Below, one piece after another: positions 1-10,600 of a stretch of DNA of 64,000 nt. The position numbers and the translations under genes are program-made. The DNA is from Zingiber officinale (lineage: Eukaryota > Streptophyta > Magnoliopsida > Zingiberales > Zingiberaceae). How positions within the stretch are numbered: the first letter of the stretch is position 1; every line of letters starts with the position of its first letter. Under the pieces are notes generated by a model, which worked only from the letters and a program-made list of their open reading frames with translations, did not search any database and was not told the origin of the DNA. The stretch lies in assembly GCF_018446385.1 (NCBI RefSeq), contig NC_056002.1, forward strand, positions 33,218,636 through 33,282,635, given 5' to 3'.

Positions 1-379
1 ATTCAGGAAATTGCTCGAGAACTTAGTCAGGAATTTCCTTAGAAACTGATTGTATAAACCCCTCAACAATTTGTTGATTTATATGCTCTACAACATTTAC
101 CAAGGAATCATTTAAGAGAAGATGTGTCTCTAGATCCAATGGACTTAAATTAACAATTATTTTGGCAGCAGATAGTTCTGTATATAGACTTTATTATCTC
201 CACACGGGAGTCTGACCACTTCCATATATATATTCTTGGAAGGGTATGTTGCTGTAAGGATACATTATTCTAACATGTTCAGTCATTCACACCTGTAATA
301 CAATAAAAATAGTTAAATATGAAATTTTATGCATAAAATATATGAATCTATCATTAAATTTAAAAACTTACAGCAAGGA
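1..379. other. Degenerate coding-like sequence, no gene called
   Basis: The plus strand is open over short runs broken by stops, for example a stretch near 60-155 reading FVDLYALQHLPRNHL. I do not recognise it. It may be a decayed part of the transposon-derived gene to its right, but that gene reads on the other strand, so the link is only positional. Confidence 0.3.
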
Positions 380-1082
380 GATGTGCAAACCTTTTGAGTA
401 TGAGAGCTTGATTTCCCTCAAGACCTTCTGGCTTCGGCCTCTATGAAAGCATCACACTACTGCACCCCAGCTGTGGGCTCATATAGTCATATACAGCCTT
501 ATACCAATTATACCTACCTAAATTCTCAAAATCATCTACACAATCAATTAGTGATTGTACATATGATCTAGATATACTACTAGTAGTAATAAATAAAACA
601 CAAACAAAGAAATACAATATTTAAAATTGGCAAAAGAGAGTATCAGATTCAGTAGATGAAGGTTGTTTGCTGAGGTTGATCATCTTGTTCTCTAGTTCTT
701 TCTATGTACACTCCACATTCTTGAAGTGTTAAAGAAATAGTGGAGTGGCAGCTGCATGCTACTGCAAATTTACTTCATTGCCTTGGTCTGGGAGTCTTAG
801 AATCAGTGAAACATCTTTTCTTGTGAAGCTAATCTCCTTATTATGAAAGATGAAACGTCTGTCTTCAACGTCCCAATTGTCAAACATTTTTTGTATAAGG
901 CTTCGGATATTTATAATTTCAAGCATAACTACGACCCAAGCAAATGGGATTCCATTTATCAACTTCATATTTCGGTCATTTATGTGTAGTGATGATAAAA
1001 AACCCTTGAAGTGAAGGTAATTACTTTTCCAATGCACTTTCTTACGATATGCACGAGAAGTGGATGTTCTCTGGCTCGCCAT
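380..1082 (-). pseudogene. Fragment of transposon-derived plant-mobile-domain / DUF1985-like gene
   Basis: Two coding blocks are visible on the minus strand. The first starts at an ATG at 1082 and runs about 100 codons, through FTRKDVSLILRLPDQGNE, to a likely GTAAAT splice donor near 770. The second, about 560-390, reads DDFENLGRYNWYKAVYDYM and then meets an in-frame stop at 441-443. The motif of a charged segment followed by an Asn-Trp aromatic cluster resembles the N-terminal domain of plant proteins that carry a Ulp1-type protease and travel with transposons. The assignment comes from memory of the family, not a search. A related block (DDFENLSRF) occurs on the plus strand near 30.2 kb, so the window holds two relatives. 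The C-terminal protease part, if it existed, would lie left of the window. The in-frame stop argues for a pseudogene. Confidence 0.5.
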
Positions 1083-1899
1083 GTAATTTTGTCAAACAAA
1101 TACATCAGATCTTAGTGATAATCATTTGGCTTCATTACAGTGTCGTTAGTTTTTAACCATAATATGATATATTATTATGGTTATTTTTTAATCATGATAT
1201 GATACATCACAATGTCTATAATTTCTCCTAACTACTACAATGTGATTAGTAGCTGCTACAACATGACTACTTATCATGTTGTAGTAGTTAGGGTCAAGAA
1301 GCTGCTATAATACTGAGAAGCCAATAGGGAGTAGGAACTGTAGGGTTTATCCACTTTATATCAATCATTAGAGTTTAACTACGATATAGTCGCTACTATA
1401 ACATTACAATCTTTTTTTTTTAAAACCTCTATTTCTTTAAAGTAAATCTTTAATCCAAAGACCTATAATCATTAAACGCCATTATAGTAGCTAAGAGAAA
1501 AATCAAAACCCTAAAAAATTAAACTCCTAAACAAGAAGAGAAAAATCAAAACATTAAAGCATAACGAAATACTTATGATGGAGGTGAAGCTTCCGATGAG
1601 AAACAAGTCATCGCAGTGAGGTTGATTGACAAAGATACTGTGGGGCACCAATCTATTTTCAATGAAATTCTTTCAAAATATTTGTCGCAGGACGAGTTCA
1701 GGGGTTAAAATTGTGGTCGATGAGGGAAAAACGGTAATTCGACAATATATTTTTGCTTTCTCCACCCGTGCATAATAATATATATTAGGATTACAGGCAA
1801 TTACAAGTTATATTAAAAAGACTTACCATCGAATGGTTTATGGAAAATGATATTTGCCAAGTTTCCTGCAAACTATATAACAAAAAATTAGTAAGGAAA
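1083..1899. other. AT-rich spacer with scattered inverted repeats
   Basis: No gene is seen. Around 1155-1190 there is a hairpin with arms AACCATAAT and ATTATGGTT. Around 1240-1300 the first GTAGCTGCTACAACATG-type units appear, heralding the palindromic array to the right. A block near 1770-1880 (a TATATTAGGATTACAGG-like line followed by CTTACC) recurs near 3010-3060 and 3215-3260, so this flank was duplicated together with the array. Confidence 0.5.
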
Positions 1900-3200
1900 G
1901 TTTATTTGGAGTGTTAAAGTAGCTGCTACAATGTGTAGAAGCTAATGTAGGGTAGCTGCTATAACGTGGAGTAGCTATTTTAGGGTAGCAGTCTATATTG
2001 TGGAATTAGCTACTACACCGTTGAAACAGTTAGCATTTCAAATATTTGCTACAATGTTGTAGCAACTAGTTGTCGAAGTAGCTGCTACAACGATATAGCA
2101 GCTAACCATTGAAGTAGCTTCTATAGTGTTGTAGTAATTACCTATTGACGTAGCTACTACAACGTTGTAGCAACTAACTGTCAAAGTAGCTGTTACAATA
2201 TTGTAGCAGTCTACATTATGGAATTAGCTGTCACACCGTTATAGCAGTTAACATTATAAGTAGCTGCTACAACGTTGCAGCAGCTAGCCATTGAAGTAGT
2301 TGTTATAATGATGTAGCAGCTAACCGTCGAAGTAGCTGCTACAATGTTGTAGCAGCTAGCCATTGAAGTAACTGTTACATCATTGTAGCAGTTAACATTT
2401 CAAGTAGTTACCACAATGTTGTAGCAGCTAGCTGTCAAAGAAGCTAGTACAATGATGTAGTAGCTAACCGTCGAAGTAGCTGTTACAGCGTTATACCAGT
2501 TACCTATCGACGTAGCTATTACAACGTTGTAGCAGCTAACCATCGAAGTAGATGCTACAACATTGTAGCAGTCTATATTATGGAATTAGTTGTTATACCA
2601 TTGTAGCAGTTAACATTCCAAGTAGCTACGTACTACAACGTTGTAGCAGCTAGCCGTCGTAATAGCTACTACAACGATGTAGCAGTTAGCTGTCGAAGTA
2701 GCTACTACTCTATTATAACAGCTAGTTGTCGAAGTAGCTACTATACTGTTGTAATAGTTAACATTCCAAGTAACTGCTACAACATTGTAGCAGCTAGCTG
2801 TCGAAGTAGCTGCTACACTGTTATAGCAGTTAACATTCAAAGTAGCTTCTACAACGTTGTGGCATCTAACCGTTGAAGTAGTTGCTACACCATTATAGTA
2901 GTTATCATTCAAAGTAGCTACTACAACATTGTAGCAGTTATACGTCTAATAAAGACAGCATATGTTTTCTCCTATGTTAATTAAATAATCATTTAGAAAC
3001 ACATACAAATAGTATATAATAGGAATAGAGGGAATTACAACTTAAAATGAAATGACTTACCAAGTAGCTGCTACACGTTGTAGTAGCTACTTAGACATTT
3101 AGCTGCTACAATGTGTAGCAGTTATTCGTCGAAGTAGCTGCTACAACATGTAGCAGGTAACTGTCCAAGTGACTGCAGGCGTCAGCCTTGTACGTTGTAG
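1900..3200. repeat. Tandem 36-bp palindromic minisatellite
   Basis: About 1.0 kb (core 1915-2945, with more copies at 3060-3200) consists of degenerate units about 36 bp long. Each is centred on GTAGCTGCTACAACG and its own reverse complement, so a single ideal unit is a perfect palindrome of about 28 bp and the array could form a row of hairpins. Spacers vary among GTCGAA-, CATTGAA- and CATTCCAA-like forms. Because 36 is divisible by three, the minus strand stays open across 2610-2912 as a 12-residue repeat (variants of SCYNVVAATSTA). I see no start context, domain or known protein, so I call this a repeat and not a gene. Confidence 0.85.
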
Positions 3201-3990
3201 CATAAATCCTTCCCTTTAATATATATTAGGATCACTGTAGGGAATTACAACTGAAAATGAAATGAATTAACATTAGTCATGAAATGTGGGAATTGATGAT
3301 TGGGAAGTTTCTTACAAATTATATAAGTAAAAACTAGTAAGAAAGTAGCTAGGGCTTGTGCGTTGTTGGATATATTAGACCTAAAAAATATTGTACAGAG
3401 CTGAAAACAAACAGTGGAGCGGAAAGACTTACGATCGAGAATGAAAAGGGGTGCTAAGCAAACCAACGTCGACTATATATTCGGTGGCAGTTTCTTGAGC
3501 TTTCAGCGAGCTCGAGAACAAGTATGTGACTGTAAGTTATCCAAGTAATTTGAAGCCCCTTTGCTTTTGCTTGCCCGGCAACAGTGCTCTGCGACGGAAG
3601 ATGGCAGCAAAGGAAGAGGCGAGAGTGAGAGAGAGCGCAAGAAAATTTAGAATTTAAGAAATTCTCTCACCGCCGATTATATATATATACACATACACTA
3701 GTAGAGTATTAACCTTTAATAAGATCGTCCATAATATATAAGAATTTCATAGAAGTTACATCGATTTATAATAAATTGAGCACTCGTCTATCTTTGCACT
3801 TGGGGGAAATTTAAAATTTATAAATTAGTTTTGTTTTTCATGCTATACATGAATAGATCCAACGATAAACATAACAACAACAATAAAAATTGTTCATTTA
3901 AATTTTCTTTATATCTTTGGTAATCAATTCAATTATTCTTACAACAACAAAGATAAACATCCAAATTGTCTTCTTCTTTCTTAACATATT
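3201..3990. other. Intergenic spacer downstream of the HVA22-like gene
   Basis: No supported gene. It includes a diverged second copy of the 1835-1880 segment (near 3270-3330) and simple TA runs near 3680. The right part (about 3850-3990) is the likely 3' untranslated region of the minus-strand HVA22-like gene. Confidence 0.5.
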
Positions 3991-6096
3991 TCATACCAGC
4001 CGGTTAGACCTCATAGTCTGCAAGTAGCTAGCAACCATCTTCCGAGCCAACAATGCAGCATCTACCGCCCTTGCTCTCGACTCAAACAAAGCTCGATCGA
4101 TCTCCGATTCATGCTCGGTGAGGTAAGGTCCGACATAGGCCTTGTAAATGAATGTTGCTCCCTGGAATAATAATTCAGATCGTTTACATACCATGGGACT
4201 AAGTTTCAGTGCGGAGTAGAAGACCTGAAGTGGAAGAAAAATTCATACCTTTGTTTGGGGATACCACAGAAAGAGAAAGGCAAACAGCTTTGCTTCATGG
4301 TAAAATGGAAACCTTCAGAAATGAATATGAAAGTTCAGTTAAAACGTAAATTCTTATCGAAACATTAACATTGCTTGCTCACCATGAGAAGAATGCATCT
4401 GTGAATGCTCCTGAAACTGTCAGAAATGCTACTAAAATCCTGCATAAGAAATCAAGCGGATCGATTGAATTTATTTTGATGTGTTTGATTCCAGAAAGTG
4501 AGGTTTACTGACCAATACTGGCACCAGGAACGCAGCTGCTCCGGTTCAGGCTTGTTCACTTTCACAGACTTGAAGCATTTGTAGGCAGGAAAGAGGTAGC
4601 CAAGAGCCAGTCTGTAGAGTGGACTAACAGTATTAAGGAGGGAAAAAAAAGGGTCCCTAGAATGAAGCCTATTTGGCTAAATAAAGTCGCTACACGATTC
4701 GACTGATCGAGTCGCAAAAAAAAACTAAAATGAAGGTGGTTTCACGTGGAATTTGTACGTAAGTGAAACATCCTAAATGTGGTAAAAGGTGAAATCGCTC
4801 GTTCCCAGCGCTCCCGCTGCACCCGACCCAAGGCCATCACGAGAGAGGTAAATCATAGCATCATGAGCGAGCATGTGGCAGGTGGGGTGAGTTGCACAGG
4901 GACCGGGGATTTACGCCCCGACTACCCCGAGTTTCGACCCCGCGACCTCATGTGGCAAGTATCCCATCACATACCAACTCGGATGATCTATGAGGTCAAG
5001 TGAAACATCCTACATGATTCAATCCAAGAACGACTGCAATCGTATGCAATTTGATTGATTTAGTTTAGAAAAAAAACTAAAATAGAGAGGAGTCTGGATG
5101 CAAACATTTGTGAATAAAATAAGATAATTAAAAACTAATTTAGACAGGATAGTCTGATTTATATATTGTATATAATCTTATCTTACATTTTATAAGCGAT
5201 TATTTTTGCGATTCGAACATGTGACATTTAAGGCTCTCCTTCCTAAAAGCTAATTTGTAGAACAACGAAATTGTGCCAGAGAAAAAATAACCCTAAAATG
5301 AAAGGAGATTTTCATGTGGAGATCACGTAAATAGACCGTTGTACATGATTCGATCAAAATCCAACCACAATTAAGGTCGTAAATGAAGAGAATGTTCATG
5401 AATAAGTTTGATGTTCGATTTGGTAAGAACTTGTTTGTATTCGCTCAACACACATAAGACCAATTAAATGAACAAGTTTGAACAACTAGTTAAACTAAAC
5501 AAATAAACTTAAATACATATGTATTTAACTCGTTAATGTTAGTGAACAATGTTCGTAAATAATATTCATGAATATGTTCATAAGTAAAACTCTTATCAAT
5601 ATGCTAAATAAATAAATAAAATTTTAAAATTAACAAATAAGTTTATATTATCAAATTCAATAACTAACAAAATAAACTTAAAATGTAAAAGTTACAAACA
5701 ATTAAACAAACTTGAATTGAGAGCTCGATAATATATAAATAAATCAAACTCAAGTTAAGTTTAAACTAAACTCAAACTTATAAAAAAGAAATCAAATCAA
5801 ACTTAAACAATCATTTCAACAGTTTGATTCATTTTAGGTTTAGCTCGACTTGATATATCTTATCAAATAAGCTCGAACAATATAATTCTTAGCACAACTT
5901 GACTTATTTACCGCCCTAACCACAATCGTGCATGAAGGCTATTTTCATGTAGGCTTGCTCATATTATCAAATAAAACTTCGATGAAGGAGCATCTAATTA
6001 TATCACAAAATAATATCATTTGGAGGTTCAATGAATTTAGTGAGAAAATCTTGGATATACTCACATCAAAGCTCTGCAAATTTGTGCACTTATCAT
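3991..6096 (-). CDS. HVA22-like protein (TB2/DP1/HVA22 family)
   Basis: Five exons on the minus strand give 140 residues: 6096-6065, 4611-4513, 4439-4383, 4312-4249 and 4161-3991. All introns are GT-AG and the phases match (32, 99, 57, 64 and 171 nt). The product starts MISAQICRAL and contains the family landmarks GYLFPAYKCFKSV (about 14-26), EQLRSWCQYW (about 34-43), a hydrophobic segment (LVAFLTVSGAFTDAF), FPFYHEAK, the aromatic/Pro motif LWYPQTKGATFIY and the C-terminal DRALFESRARAVD. HVA22-type proteins are small ER-membrane hairpin proteins related to yeast Yop1 and mammalian REEP. They shape ER tubules, and some plant members respond to ABA or stress. The first exon is tiny and intron 1 is about 1.45 kb with a SINE in it. 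I chose this start because MISAQICRAL followed by ILALGYLFPAY matches the usual start of the i/j/k-type members. Exon 1 is the least certain part. Confidence 0.85.
4776..4997 (-). mobile_element. tRNA-derived SINE with 15-bp target duplication
   Basis: A 222-bp GC-richer insert lies inside intron 1 of the HVA22-like gene. It is flanked by perfect 15-bp direct repeats AAGTGAAACATCCTA (4761-4775 and 4998-5012), the signature of target-primed insertion. Read on the minus strand it starts near a pol III A-box-like stretch (complement of 4962-4980, GTTGGTATGTGATGGG) and then a B-box-like stretch (complement of 4929-4939, GGTCGAAACTC), as expected of a tRNA-derived SINE. The 74-codon open frame inside it has no meaning. 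I cannot name the SINE family. Confidence 0.75.
5013..6064. other. AT-rich remainder of HVA22-like intron 1
   Basis: This is intronic. It is low-complexity AT-rich DNA with many recurring AAACTTGA and CAAGTT words (about 5390-5900), which suggests an old decayed repeat. No open frame or structured RNA was seen. Confidence 0.5.
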
Positions 6097-6990
6097 GATT
6101 ATAAATCTGCAAAAAGAAAATAAAAGAAAAGTTAATCTAAATACTACAATTTCAATATATTTCAAAGAGAATATTAATACCTAAAAAATAAGGGATTTTG
6201 AAAGCTAAAAGATGGCACCTTTAATTTGGGAGAAGATGGAGTTTTGCTATAAGATTAATTCATGCAAATTGAGAGCCAACACCAACGATTTGGTGGGCAA
6301 CAAGTGCAAATAATTTATATATCTCGGGAAAATGTGAATATTTATTTATTAAAAAATGCGAAGCACATTATATAATTAAAAAAAATAGCATTAATAGCTG
6401 TTACCATTTTTTCAATTGAAATTATGTGTATTTATATATAGAATAATATTTTTTAATAATTCATATTCCCACGCTCTAAAATAAGGGTAAATCTTCATCC
6501 AACAACAGCAGTATATAAGAAGGGGTTGAATGAACGAAACATTCCATGCTCAATGTGAATATATCCTCTTATATGAAAATATTTAAGTTTTAAATGGAGT
6601 CAGAGATTTATATTAAAAAAAAAAGAGAGTCAATATTATCCGTATTTCCACCTTGTATGGTAATAGTTGATTCATTTGTCCTCAACATCTTCATCAATTC
6701 ATTTCTAGATCAACACGGAAGAGATAAATTATGAGGGAGGATATACTTAAGACACACCGAATTTTAATCCTAAAATCTCATATGACAATACCATTGGATT
6801 CATTAGTCAATCCACAGAAAGTTCAAATCCATTGGATTCATTAGTAACCCCACATTTCCACCTTGTGCTCCACCTTACCGTCGCTATCTGAAACAATAAA
6901 ATCCATTGGATTCATTAGTCGATCCACAGAAAGTTCAAATCCAAATCTAATTCCACGCTCCTGATTTCCCATGGTTTTTTGCTTCAGTGT
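6097..6990. repeat. Upstream region of HVA22-like gene with a short direct duplication
   Basis: No gene is seen. A 40-bp segment beginning CATTGGATTCATTAGTC occurs at about 6793-6832 and again at about 6903-6942, with a third partial copy at about 6832-6850. The stretch lies between two divergently transcribed genes (HVA22-like leftwards, dnaJ-like rightwards) and so must contain both promoters. Confidence 0.55.
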
Positions 6991-6995
6991 CCCTG

Positions 6996-7002
6996 TATAT
7001 AT
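6996..7002 (+). promoter_or_regulatory. TATA box of the dnaJ-like gene
   Basis: TATATAT lies 65 bp upstream of the start codon at 7067 in otherwise mixed sequence. Position and orientation fit a TATA box with a short 5' leader. Confidence 0.5.
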
Positions 7003-7066
7003 GTCACCGTTGCATCTCGATCTAACTCCAGGAATTAATTAATTAATTCGGTCGCTTTTAACATCG

Positions 7067-7423
7067 ATGACACGCTCTTCTTCTCTTTTTGTCTACTGCC
7101 TCCCGCCGCCGCTACCGCCGCCTGCTCCCCGGCGACGCCACCTGACAATTCGCTATGAGGTGGCAACGCTCTACGAGGTGCTCAGGGTGCCAGCGGGCGC
7201 CACAGGCAGGGAGATCAAGGCGGCGTACAGGCGGCTGGCGCTGACGTGCCACCCCGACGTGGCCGGTTCTGGGGATGAGTTCATCCGGGTCCACGCCGCC
7301 TACGCCACGCTCTCCGACTCACACAAACGAGCGGAGTACGATCACCGGGTGATGCCTGCCGCCGCCGGAACCTGTTCGTCGCGGCGGCCGCGGCAACGGT
7401 GGGAGACGGAGCAGTGCTGGTAG
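7067..7423 (+). CDS. Small J-domain protein, dnaJ 11-like (probably plastid-targeted)
   Basis: A single exon of 118 codons. Residues about 35-95 form a J domain: LYEVLRVPAGATGREIKAAY (helices I-II), the HPD tripeptide at 62-64 that stimulates Hsp70 ATPase, and helix III to IV ending AEYDHRV. The first 30 residues are Ser/Pro/Arg-rich with few acids, consistent with a chloroplast transit peptide as in the dnaJ 11/J20 group of small plant J proteins. No Gly/Phe region, zinc finger or C-terminal substrate domain is present, so it is a type III (class C) J protein. The coding region is far richer in G+C than the flanks, common for intronless monocot genes. It converges on the GRP94 gene with 221 bp between the stop codons. 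The C-terminal tail (about 96-118) is unremarkable. Confidence 0.85.
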   Translation: MTRSSSLFVYCLPPPLPPPAPRRRHLTIRYEVATLYEVLRVPAGATGREIKAAYRRLALTCHPDVAGSGDEFIRVHAAYATLSDSHKRAEYDHRVMPAAAGTCSSRRPRQRWETEQCW

Positions 7424-7644
7424 CAGTGGATATGGGTCGAAGTAATTTCATGTATATTTTTCATACGATGAAATGCAAAAGGTTCAAAAGCTTGAATTTA
7501 AACATCGACATTGCCCCCATAAAACAGCGGGAAAAAGAAGTCTAAATGAATGCTTGTGATTACCATTTAAAATTGGATTTAACTCTAGTAGTCCTCAGGC
7601 TTCGCCTAATTGTAATAATACCAAAACCAGCCACAAATACTGCC

Positions 7645-10600
7645 CTACAACTCATCCTTCATAACATGCTCCTCGTCTACATTATCAGACTTGGTGTCCG
7701 ATTCCTTCTCCTGGATCTCGGGTTCCTCCGTGTCGTCTTCCTCTTCTACGGTCGCGTCAGGGCTGATATCCAAGCTCTTCTGCACCGATTTGTATATGCT
7801 GGAGGCGAAATCCTTTGGATCTTTGAGAACGAAGCCACTCTCCATTAGAGCAGTTTGGTACATGAGCCGTGCCGTATGCTTGAGGCCCTCATCCTGTACA
7901 AATTTCAAATGGTGTGAGTGTGGAGTTTGTATCGGATGCCGTACAAATGATCTGTGGTACCTTTGAATCCTGAGCAACTCGGTCACGAAATTCCTTGATG
8001 ATAGGATGCCGCGGGTTGATTTCGAGCACCCTCTTGCCGAACATGTAAGCTTGTCTGTTCGCGTCTGAGAGGGCTTGAGACTGCATGATCTTCTCCAAGT
8101 TTGCGCTCCATCCGTGTTTGGGGGTGACCACCACGCAAGGGGTGTCGTCCAACCGGTTGCTGATTTTGACGGAATCGACATTCACGCCGAAGAGAGCACC
8201 CTTCCACCAGTCGGTCAATTCCTTGAAGGATTCCTTGAGGTCCTTGAGCTTTGAGTCTTTTCCAAGTTTGAGGCCTTCCTTTGACACATTTTGGAAGTTT
8301 TTGTCTTCGTAGTCCATCAGATATTGCATCAAGTATTCGTCAACTGGATCAGTGAAGAATATGACCTACAACATTAGATGAAAAAATATATTAGAGTAGT
8401 TGAAATAAACTAAGAAATGGAAGGATATGTGAATTCCTGTTTTATAGGAGTCCAAACGATGTGAAAATTTAGTCAAAATCTATTTATTATCATCACAAAT
8501 ATAATAAGCCTACAAATGAACTGAAACGGAGTGAATTGGGTTATGATAATCTTGATCTCATTGCTATGAATTGATCAAATTTAACTCAACTTAACTCAAT
8601 TGACCTAACTAGCTTGACTGTCCAAATGGTCAACTGGCCCAACTAGCACACTCAGCTTATTTGATGCGCCATATATAAAGCATAAAAATCATAAATAACT
8701 TTATTCATTGACACTGACCTCATAGTTCTTCTTCATAAGTCTCTCGAGGAATGGTGATTTCTCCAGTTGTTCCTTGCTGGTTCCAGTTATGTAGAATATG
8801 TCCTTTTGCCCTGGCTTCATTCTAGAGATATACTCGTCCAGTGAGGACAGTTTACCTTCAGACTTCGTGCTGTAATTAAGAGATATATAGAAAACCATGA
8901 TTATAAACACACCTTCATTATAATCAGGCCAATGGAAAAAAAAAACAACCAAATTTAATAAAACAAACCTTTCAAATCTAAGAAGTTTAGCAAGACGGTT
9001 TCTGTTATGAGCATCCTCTATGATTCCAAGCTTGATAGACTTGCCAAACTCATTCCAGAACTTGGTGTACTGTCCCTTCTTCTCATCCTCTTCACTTTCC
9101 TTTTCTGCATCTATTTTCCAAAGTTAACAAAGTTTAAGACCAAATTTAACGGTCAAATACTGCATGTAAAAAAGAACCAACAAGTAAAAGCAAACCTGGC
9201 TTATCTTTGTTATGGAACTCATCTGGATCTTCATCAGAAATTTTCCGAATCATATCAAGAGCCTTGCGGATTAACTTCTTCTTAATTGTCTTTAGACTGC
9301 TGTGTTGTTGGAGCATCTCTCGTGAGACATTAAGTGGCAAAGTATCAGAGTCAACAAGACCCTGCATCCATAAATTAGACAAATGAAGTCACTGGTTTAT
9401 TGAATCTGACCCCGCGAAGAAATCTGAGGTGGTATTTGACTTTCTGATTTCTAACCTTCAAGAAATTAAGATATTTAGGTAGAAGTTCATCAAACTCATC
9501 AGAAATGAAAACCCTTCTGACAAACAACTTCAAGTTGGATTTGTTGTCGATATAGTAGTTTTCATAGAAACCATGAGGAGCATTCGGAGGCACAAAGAGC
9601 AAAGCCTTGAACTCGACATCACCTTCAGCAATAAAATGACTCCAGGCCAATGGTTTGTCATCACCGAAATCCTATATAGGAAGACGAAAATAGCAGCAAT
9701 TATCATATTGCTTCAGGTATGAGTTTTCCATTTGACAAAGAAGACTTGCATGTCAGGTTCTGTCACCTTGAAAAAATTAATTTATATACTTTTTTTCAAT
9801 TAGAAAAAACCTATACAAAGAAACAAAACCTTTTTGTTTGAAATCTTAGTATAAATTTAGTGTTTATGCATACATATATAAACACACACATCTATATATA
9901 TCAAAGAACATAGATTACCTTTGCTAAAGAGTGGTAGAATTTTGAGTATTCTTCCTCAGTAACCTCCTTGGGATTGCGAAGCCATATGGCTTTCATGTCA
10001 TTCAGGCGTTCCCACTCATAAGTGGTTTCTTTTACAGTTTTTGTCTTTGGCTTTTTCTCAGAAGAATCCTCATCAGTTTCCTCTTCTTCTTCTTCTTCTT
10101 CTTCTGTAGTAGCAGTTTCAGCTGAAATCAAATAAAAAAGCATTCATCTCAGAACGACACATAGGAAAATATGACGCTTACAGAAATAAATTAAATTCTC
10201 AGCAACAAGTAGACATCAAAGACATACATGTTTCCTCTTCATCAGAAGACTCTTCTTCATCAGATGGAACTTCAACATCCACCTGTTTGCTTGCCCACAG
10301 ATAAATGGGGAAGTTGATAAATTCGGAATACTTCTTCACCAGTTCCTATAATCATGGGACAATATTTACAATCATTTTTTAGCTGTAAATTGAGGTAATA
10401 TCAATAAATGCAAACTAATGATATAAGAATTTTAAAAAATACCAAATACACACGGGATCTATTAAACCGACCAATAAACATCTAACCTAACGGGAAAGCA
10501 AAAGTTCAAGTTGCTTCATGATAAAACGATAAACTATTAGCTTAAAATAAGAGGATAGGTCAAAGGAAAATGGAGAACTCATGTTGGACAATAGGGATCC

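Noticed and set aside
1900-3200. CRISPR-like array (regular palindromic repeats)
   Set aside because: The repeats are adjacent with no unique spacers, and the genome is a plant's.
4779-5003. 74-codon frame
   Set aside because: Lies almost entirely within the SINE; not a gene.
7546-8332. Several plus- and minus-strand frames over the GRP94 3' exons
   Set aside because: Shadows of exons 14-15, whose frame, splice borders and KDEL end are clear.
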